From NCBI GenBank assembly GCA_023387555.1, contig JAEWHY010000337.1, forward strand, positions 1 to 10,676: 10,676 nucleotides of DNA. The letters are read 5' to 3'. Made by a program: the position numbers and the translations under genes. How positions within the stretch are numbered: position 1 is the stretch's first letter; every line of letters begins with the position of its first letter. Shown piece by piece: positions 6,002-10,676 of this stretch. This DNA is from Pseudomonadota bacterium (GTDB taxonomy: Bacteria; Pseudomonadota; Alphaproteobacteria; Rhizobiales; Xanthobacteraceae). The notes beneath the pieces are model-generated. The model was not told the origin of the DNA. It searched no databases and saw only the letters and a list, made by a program, of their open reading frames with translations.

Positions 6002-7018
6002 CTAGCGGACCGCGGCGCGTGAGCGCTGCATGCCCAGTGCGATGATGCGCCGGATCATTTCGGAATACTTCATCCCGTCATAGGCGGCCGCTTCCGCAAA
6101 GAAATCGAAGCGGGCGATTTCGGGATTGGGGTTGGCTTCGAGAAAATACGGTGTGCCGTCGGCGGCCAGCCGGAAGTCGATGCGCGCATAGCCGTCGAGT
6201 TCGAGCGTCTTGCAGATGCGGCGCGTCAGAGTCTGGATGCGCTTGTAGATCTCAGGAGCGAGGTCGGTTGCCGGACCCTGGAGGATGCCGCGCTCCTCCT
6301 GATACTTGACGTCGAACTTCACCTTGGCGGTCGCGATCTTGCTGCCGACGTCGCCGAAATAAAGCTCCCAGATCGGCAGTACCCGCATGCGTTCATTGCC
6401 GAGGACGCCGACGTAAAGCTCGCGCCCGTCGATATATTGCTCGGCGATGGCCGCGGTGCCGATCTTCTCGTGGATGAAGGCGACGCGCTCGGCGAGTTTC
6501 TCGTCGGTATCGACGATCGATTTCTGCGCGATGCCGAGGGAGGCGTCTTCCGACAGGCTCTTGACGATGAGCGGAAACGGCAGGCGCGGCGGACGGCGCA
6601 CCTTCTTGCGCATCGGAAACACCGCGAAGGCCGGCACCGGGATGCGGTGATAATGCAGCAGTTTCTTCGAGAGGTCCTTGCCGCGCGACAGCATCAGCCC
6701 GCGCGGATTGCAGCCGGTATAGGGAATGCGGATCAGTTCGAGATAGCTCGCGACGTTCTGGTCGTAGGCCGGCTCGCCATGAAACTCCTCGAGCAGATTG
6801 AACACGATGTCCGGCTTGAAGGAATCGATCTCGTTGCGGATCGGCCGCAACTCGTCCTGCACGCCGAGCACGCGCACCTCATGGCGCGCCTTGCGCAGCG
6901 TGTTGACGATGTCATAGCCGGTCTTGAAGGCGAGAATCTCCTGCTCGCTATAACCTTTGATCGAGTCAGGCGGCACTTGTTCCGGATGCAGCAGCACCAG
7001 AACGCGGGTTTTTTTCAT
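6002..7018 (-). CDS. ATP-grasp ligase related to D-Ala-D-Ala ligase, acceptor unknown
   Basis: The product is 338 aa using ATG 7018, which forms an ATGA overlap with the stop of the upstream metallopeptidase gene; an ATG at 7030 would add four residues. The Ddl-like layout is clear: an N-terminal Rossmann-like domain with FNLLEEFHGEPAYDQ (73-87) and IPYTGCNP (98-105), the lysines of KDLSKKLL (114-121), the ATP-binding PLIVKSLSEDASLGIA (149-164), and EQYIDGRELYVGVLGN (193-208). The Mg-binding residues D281, E294 and N296 lie in ARIDFRLAADGTPYFLEANPNPEI. It should activate a carboxylate with ATP and join it to an amine or similar acceptor. True Ddl enzymes end this region with NTxPGxT, which binds D-Ala; here it reads NPNPEIARF, so the acceptor is probably different. 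Coupling to a peptidase supports a peptide-related role. It is cytoplasmic. Confidence 0.85.
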   Translation of the reverse strand: MKKTRVLVLLHPEQVPPDSIKGYSEQEILAFKTGYDIVNTLRKARHEVRVLGVQDELRPIRNEIDSFKPDIVFNLLEEFHGEPAYDQNVASYLELIRIPYTGCNPRGLMLSRGKDLSKKLLHYHRIPVPAFAVFPMRKKVRRPPRLPFPLIVKSLSEDASLGIAQKSIVDTDEKLAERVAFIHEKIGTAAIAEQYIDGRELYVGVLGNERMRVLPIWELYFGDVGSKIATAKVKFDVKYQEERGILQGPATDLAPEIYKRIQTLTRRICKTLELDGYARIDFRLAADGTPYFLEANPNPEIARFDFFAEAAAYDGMKYSEMIRRIIALGMQRSRAAVR

Positions 7019-8040
7019 AGAGCGAACCATTGTCGGCGTGACGGACTATAGAGCGAGTGCACCGCCTTGGCCGTTAACAATACAGTGAAATCCGTAAGCA
7101 ATTGACGTTCGGGACCGGGGGCCCGCAACTTCAATTCGCGGCAACGGTCGATCATATCATCGAGAAGGGAGTCAAGCGTCAGCTGATATTCGCCGGTCCA
7201 GCGCGCCACCATCTGTCGCAGATACGAACGGTTCGCGCGAAGGAAGGAGGCTGCGGTCGGCGCATTGCGATGCTTCGGATCCACAGAGAAGATGCGGTGC
7301 AATTCGCGGTCATAGGTGCGCGGCGTATTCACCGCATAGAAGGATTTCTTCCGGCGATAATGCTCGTCGAGCGTCGTGTTGATCTGGCTGAGCGGATGCA
7401 CGACCGCGCCGCGCGGAAGCTGCGAGCGCTGGCCGGCGATCTCGTTCATCACTTCATCGACATACTCGAGTTTGCGCAGCGCCGGCCATCCCGCATAGCG
7501 CTTCCTCCAGTCCGAGCGTGGCTTGAGCCAGACCGCGAAAGTCTCGGCGAAATCCTCGTCGGGATGGCTCTGCGCGTACCACAGCCGCAGATGCTGGACG
7601 TAATTCTTGCTCGCGGGATTGGGACGGTAATAGCGCGGGTAATGCGTCGACGAGCGGCCGAACAATTCCTGCCAGCGGCGGCGACGTTGCAGGCGGAAGG
7701 CATTCTGCACCACGTGCCCGGTTTCGTGGCGCAGGATGCGCATGCATTCGTGCCGCGTGCCGCCTTCGACGTCGATGATCATCTTGCGTTCGAGCCGCAT
7801 CAGGCGCGGATGCGCGAGATAGAACGGGATCGCGATGCCGGGCGTGGTGTCGGGGCTGAACCATTCATCCGACAGCCAGGCGTGCGGCCGGATGCGCAGA
7901 TCGCGCTCTTCAAGTTCGCCCTGCAGATCGTCGAGGCAGTCTTCGAGCCAGGTTTTCTCGATCGTGAGCTTGAGATCCTTCAGCCTGAGCTTCAGGAGCT
8001 TTTCGTCCGGCAGCCGAGCCCATGGAAATCTGCTGCTCAT
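7015..8040 (-). CDS. Putative zinc-binding metallopeptidase (HETGH)
   Basis: The product is 341 aa with no signal peptide or membrane segment, so it is cytoplasmic. The zinc motif HETGH is at 105-109 (zinc ligands H105 and H109, catalytic E106) and is followed directly by a very basic stretch (R119-R122). The likely third ligand is in DEDFAETFAVWL, either D163 or E166, giving a gluzincin-like layout. It appears to belong to the poorly studied family annotated as putative zinc-binding metallopeptidase, for which no substrate is known to me. The charged N-terminal 50 residues and the C-terminal 150 residues have no motif I recognise. The gene lies 19 bp after the stop of the TctC gene and overlaps the ATP-grasp gene by 4 bp, so the three probably form one operon. 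No good Shine-Dalgarno precedes ATG 8040. Confidence 0.8.
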   Translation of the reverse strand: MSSRFPWARLPDEKLLKLRLKDLKLTIEKTWLEDCLDDLQGELEERDLRIRPHAWLSDEWFSPDTTPGIAIPFYLAHPRLMRLERKMIIDVEGGTRHECMRILRHETGHVVQNAFRLQRRRRWQELFGRSSTHYPRYYRPNPASKNYVQHLRLWYAQSHPDEDFAETFAVWLKPRSDWRKRYAGWPALRKLEYVDEVMNEIAGQRSQLPRGAVVHPLSQINTTLDEHYRRKKSFYAVNTPRTYDRELHRIFSVDPKHRNAPTAASFLRANRSYLRQMVARWTGEYQLTLDSLLDDMIDRCRELKLRAPGPERQLLTDFTVLLTAKAVHSLYSPSRRQWFAL

Positions 8041-8059
8041 CGTCGAGGGGATCAGCCGG

Positions 8060-9052
8060 CTAGTTCTTCGGTTTGAGTTCCAGCACCTTGGCGATGCGGG
8101 CGGTGAGTTCGGATTGCTCCTTGATCGTGGCCGCGAGTTCGTCCGGTCCGCCCGGCCGCACCACCTGACCGGTGGCGGCCAGCTTCTCGACGATGGCCTT
8201 GTCGGAGATGACGTCGATCACGTCGCGGGCGATGCGCTGGCGCAGGGCGAGCGGCATGTCTTTCGGCCCGTAGAGCCCGGCGGTGGTTTCGACCGCAAGG
8301 CCGCCCCAGCCGATTTCGTGCACGGTCGGAATATCGGGTGCGAAGGAGGCCCGCTCACGGCTCGTGACCGCGAGGATGCGGATCTTGCCGGCGTCGGTGA
8401 GCGGCTTGACGATCGCGGCCGAGGTCAGAAGGAAATCGATCTGGTTGCCGGCAAGGGCGGTGGCGGCTTCCACGATATTCTTGAACGGGATCTTCTGGAC
8501 GTTCAGGCCGCGCGTCTTGATGAAATAGTCGAGGGTGAAGTCCGGCACGCCGGGCGCGCCGGTGACATTGAGCTTGCCCGGCCGCGCCATGGCCTCGGCG
8601 ACGAACTGGCCGAGCGTTCTGTTGGCCGAAGACGCCGGCACATTCACGGTCAGGACCGTGTCGGTGACCTGCGCGATCGGCGTCATGTCGCGGGCGAAAT
8701 CGTAGGTCAGCTTGTCGAGCGTATAGGGGTGCGCCATGAACGAGGCGCTCGACGAATAGAGCAGGGTGTGGTCGTCATTGGCCTGCAGGAAGGCGTTGAT
8801 CGCGAGCAGGCCGTCGGCGCCGGGCTTGTTCTCGATGACGACCGGATGGCCCCATCTGGCCTGCAGCTTGTCGGTCATCAGGCGGGCGGCGACGTCGGTG
8901 GCGCTGCCGGCCCCGAAGGGCAGGACGAATTTCACCGCCCGCTGCGGCCAGGCTTCCGTCTGCGCATGCGCCGGGCCGGAGAGCACGGCGAAAACCGCCG
9001 CGGCCAGCAACGCGCCAGCCGCACGCCGCAAGCCTCCCGATCCCGTCCGCAT
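8060..9052 (-). CDS. Tripartite tricarboxylate transporter substrate-binding protein (Bug/TctC family)
   Basis: The product is 330 aa from ATG 9052, with a clear GGAGGA 4 nt upstream. A Sec signal peptide covers residues 1-30 (two Arg, a hydrophobic Ala/Leu core, PAHA cleavage site before QTEAW), so the mature protein is periplasmic. Family landmarks are WPQRAVKFVLPFGAGSATD (35-53), VVIENKPGADGLLA, and the late GLYGPKDMPLALRQRI segment. Bug proteins bind carboxylates or similar small polar molecules in a Venus-flytrap fold. Many are orphans without their TctA/TctB membrane partners, and neither partner is seen here. The ligand cannot be read from the sequence. As the first gene of an operon with a peptidase and an ATP-grasp ligase, it could deliver or sense the small molecule those enzymes handle, but that is inference. 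Confidence 0.93.
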   Translation of the reverse strand: MRTGSGGLRRAAGALLAAAVFAVLSGPAHAQTEAWPQRAVKFVLPFGAGSATDVAARLMTDKLQARWGHPVVIENKPGADGLLAINAFLQANDDHTLLYSSSASFMAHPYTLDKLTYDFARDMTPIAQVTDTVLTVNVPASSANRTLGQFVAEAMARPGKLNVTGAPGVPDFTLDYFIKTRGLNVQKIPFKNIVEAATALAGNQIDFLLTSAAIVKPLTDAGKIRILAVTSRERASFAPDIPTVHEIGWGGLAVETTAGLYGPKDMPLALRQRIARDVIDVISDKAIVEKLAATGQVVRPGGPDELAATIKEQSELTARIAKVLELKPKN

Positions 9053-9102
9053 GTGGTCCTCCGGCTCGCTCTGACATCACGCCTTTGTTGGCGCTTCGCC
9101 TA

Positions 9103-9131
9103 TTGATAGCGGCGATTCCTTGCGGTCACAA
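9103..9131 (-). promoter_or_regulatory. Candidate promoter for the TctC-peptidase-ligase operon
   Basis: On the minus strand TTGTGA (9131-9126) and TATCAA (9108-9103) are separated by exactly 17 nt, each matching the sigma70 consensus at 4 of 6 positions. The start point would fall about 45 nt before ATG 9052. The boxes are only moderate matches, and in a GC-rich alphaproteobacterium such pairs also arise by chance. Confidence 0.35.
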
Positions 9132-9145
9132 TTCGTTCCCGGCGC

Positions 9146-9184
9146 GGCGGTTCGCGCGGCAAATTGAACCGCGAAGGCGGTTCA
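9146..9184. repeat. Inverted repeat plus direct repeat in the divergent spacer, possible operator
   Basis: TGAACCGC (9165-9172) and GCGGTTCA (9177-9184) form a perfect 8-bp inverted repeat around GAAG. The half-site GGCGGTTC also occurs at 9146-9153, exactly 30 bp before its copy at 9176-9183, about three helical turns. This is the layout of a regulator-binding site shared by divergent genes. As RNA, the repeat could instead form a hairpin in the leader of the caspase-like gene. Confidence 0.4.
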
Positions 9185-9253
9185 TGCGACAGTGTCTGAC
9201 CCGGCGCGCTGGCGGTGACCTGCCGGACGGCCGGGACCTCGGGGGAGCCCCTC

Positions 9254-10676
9254 ATGCGCAAGCGGACAATATTCCTCGCAGCGATCTGCGTGATGCTCGG
9301 GATCTGGCCGGCCGCGGCGCAGAAGCGCGTCGCGCTGGTGATCGGCAATGACAGCTATACCAATGTCACGCCGCTGCGGAAGGCGGCGAACGACGCCGAG
9401 CGCATGGCGAAAACGCTGAAGGGCCTCGGTTTCCAGGTGATCGCCGAGACCAACCAGGACCGGCGCGCCATGAGCGGCAGTCTCACGGCGTTCGAGCGCG
9501 CGCTGGGGCCCGGCGACACCGCGTTCTTCTTCTTCGCCGGACACGGCTTCCAGATCCGGGGCGAGAATTACCTCTTGCCGACCGACGTGCCGCTGGCGCT
9601 CGACGGCGAGGAGGAGAAGGTCCACGAGAATTCCTTCCTCGCGCGCCGCATCATGGACCGCATCAAGGGCAAGGGCGTGCGGACCACCGTCCTCGTGCTC
9701 GACGCCTGCCGCAACAATCCGTTCGAGCGCGCGGGCACGCGCAGCGTGCGCGGCGGCGGCGGGCTCGCGGCCATGAGCGAGGAGGGCGCCTTCGTCATCT
9801 ATTCGGCGTCGGAGAACCAGACCGCGCTGGACTACACCTCGGATGAGGACAAGGACCCGAATTCGGTGTTCACCCGCTTCTTCGTCAAGGAACTGGAGAC
9901 ACCGGGGCTGTCGCTGGTGCAGGTCGCCAAGCGCACGCAGGCGAACGTCACCGAACTGGCGCGCAAGGTGAAGCACAACCAGCGCCCGGCCTATTACGAC
10001 GAGATCGTCGGCGATGTGGTGCTCAACGGTACGCTCGACGCCGCCAAGGCGAGGGAGACGATCCCGCAGCAGGTGGCGGCGGTGACGCCGGTGCAGCCCT
10101 CGCCATTGCCGCAGCGGCAGAGTGAACCCGAGCAGCTCAACGCGCCGCTTGCGAGCTTCATGCGCCACAACGGCGGCTGGTCGGTGACGCTGTCGTTCGC
10201 CGATCCCGTCACCGCGATTTCATGGCGGTTCGGCGAACGCGGTAATTTCCGCGAGACCGGGCATCTCAACACGCTCGATCCGCGCACCCGCAAGCGCATG
10301 CCCAATCCCTCGATCCAGCTCGACGCCGACACGCCCGAAGGCACGCTCTACGTGCGGTATGCGGATGCGGGCGGCGCCTGGGCACAGCCATTCCCGATCA
10401 GGTTCGAACCGAACGCGGAGCTCGAACGCAGCCAGCGCGGAATTCTGGAGATGACTTCGGGGAACTGGCTGTCCTTCGGCGGCTACAACGCACCGCTGCT
10501 CTATTACACGCATCTCGCGTCCTATCGCTGCGCGATCCGCGAGGTGAGGATCGGCATCAACTCCACGGTCCCGAACCAGAAGGTCGCGCTGCCGCCCTGC
10601 AATCCGCGTGATCCGTCATCGATCCCGTCCAACGCGCAGACCCATCTGAAACTGCCGCCGAAGACCGAGGTCGTGT
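9254..10676 (+). CDS. Secreted caspase-like (peptidase C14) protein, 3' end cut
   Basis: 474 residues are visible from ATG 9254 (GGGGGAG ends 6 nt upstream) and no stop is reached before the edge. A signal peptide covers 1-22, with cleavage after PAAA and before QKRVALVIGN, so the mature protein is likely periplasmic. Residues 24-258 are a caspase/metacaspase p20-like domain: RVALVIGNDSY, then FFFFAGHGF with catalytic H97, LVLDACRNNPF with catalytic C152, and YSASENQTALDY (183-194). The dyad is complete. A Pro/Gln-rich linker (about 262-298) leads to a C-terminal region (about 299-474) that I do not recognise. It looks beta-rich (WSVTLSF, AISWRFGE, GTLYVRYAD), with C426 and C449 as a possible disulfide. 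Bacterial homologues cut after basic or other residues, in roles that are mostly unproved. It is divergent from the TctC operon. Confidence 0.88.
   Translation, partial: MRKRTIFLAAICVMLGIWPAAAQKRVALVIGNDSYTNVTPLRKAANDAERMAKTLKGLGFQVIAETNQDRRAMSGSLTAFERALGPGDTAFFFFAGHGFQIRGENYLLPTDVPLALDGEEEKVHENSFLARRIMDRIKGKGVRTTVLVLDACRNNPFERAGTRSVRGGGGLAAMSEEGAFVIYSASENQTALDYTSDEDKDPNSVFTRFFVKELETPGLSLVQVAKRTQANVTELARKVKHNQRPAYYDEIVGDVVLNGTLDAAKARETIPQQVAAVTPVQPSPLPQRQSEPEQLNAPLASFMRHNGGWSVTLSFADPVTAISWRFGERGNFRETGHLNTLDPRTRKRMPNPSIQLDADTPEGTLYVRYADAGGAWAQPFPIRFEPNAELERSQRGILEMTSGNWLSFGGYNAPLLYYTHLASYRCAIREVRIGINSTVPNQKVALPPCNPRDPSSIPSNAQTHLKLPPKTEVV

Noticed and set aside
6002..7018. Naming the ATP-grasp gene ddl
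   Set aside because: The NTxPGxT acceptor motif is altered to NPNPEIARF, and there are no cell-division or peptidoglycan genes nearby.
7102..9106. Long + strand open frames (7102-8076 and 7835-9106) opposite the peptidase and TctC genes
   Set aside because: The opposite strand encodes proteins with clear motifs (HETGH, signal peptide and Bug landmarks). These frames are GC-driven shadows.
9182..10168. Minus-strand open frame of 328 codons opposite the caspase-like gene
   Set aside because: The + strand frame has a signal peptide, both catalytic motifs and a good ribosome site; the minus frame is His/Arg/Leu-rich noise.
9254..10676. Reading the caspase-like protein as part of an anti-phage defence system
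   Set aside because: It has a signal peptide, and no effector, nucleotide sensor or other defence gene is in view. Periplasmic caspase-like proteins are common in ordinary alphaproteobacterial chromosomes.

Overview
The window is GC-rich chromosomal DNA that most resembles an alphaproteobacterium of the Hyphomicrobiales (Rhizobiales), probably the Bradyrhizobium/Rhodopseudomonas/Afipia group. This rests on codon usage, the sufS-sufT-sufA tail of a SUF operon, the style of the GGDEF and PilZ proteins, and a Bug/TctC solute-binding protein. The taxon is an inference; there is no rRNA or marker gene here. Eleven protein genes are supported, two of them cut by the window edges. I see no tRNA, rRNA, CRISPR array, insertion sequence or phage gene.

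Left part (1-1511, + strand): the 3' end of a SUF iron-sulfur assembly operon. It runs from the end of sufS, through sufT (4-bp overlap) and a VOC/glyoxalase-fold gene that overlaps the end of sufT, to an A-type carrier (sufA). The sufA gene lies behind a 124-nt leader with two small hairpins and a possible promoter of its own.

Middle part (1661-5025): a small PilZ-domain protein and a TfoX N-terminal-domain protein form a + strand pair. They converge, with only 4 bp between stop codons, on a minus-strand diguanylate cyclase. PilZ and GGDEF side by side suggest local cyclic-di-GMP signalling. Behind the cyclase, on the same strand, is an RhlE-type DEAD-box RNA helicase with a plausible sigma70-like promoter. 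An alpha/beta hydrolase (5229-5936) is divergent from the helicase.

Right part (6002-9052, - strand): an apparent three-gene operon transcribed leftwards. It encodes a periplasmic TctC/Bug solute-binding protein, a cytoplasmic HETGH zinc metallopeptidase, and an ATP-grasp ligase related to D-Ala-D-Ala ligase but with an altered acceptor motif. Peptidase and ligase overlap by 4 bp, so they are probably translationally coupled. This is the best candidate for an undescribed pathway: a peptide-bond-breaking and an amide-bond-making enzyme made together.

Divergent from that operon is a secreted caspase-like (peptidase C14) protein. It has an intact His/Cys dyad and a C-terminal module I do not recognise, and it runs off the right edge. 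The 201-bp region between the two contains a candidate promoter and a perfect 8-bp inverted repeat.
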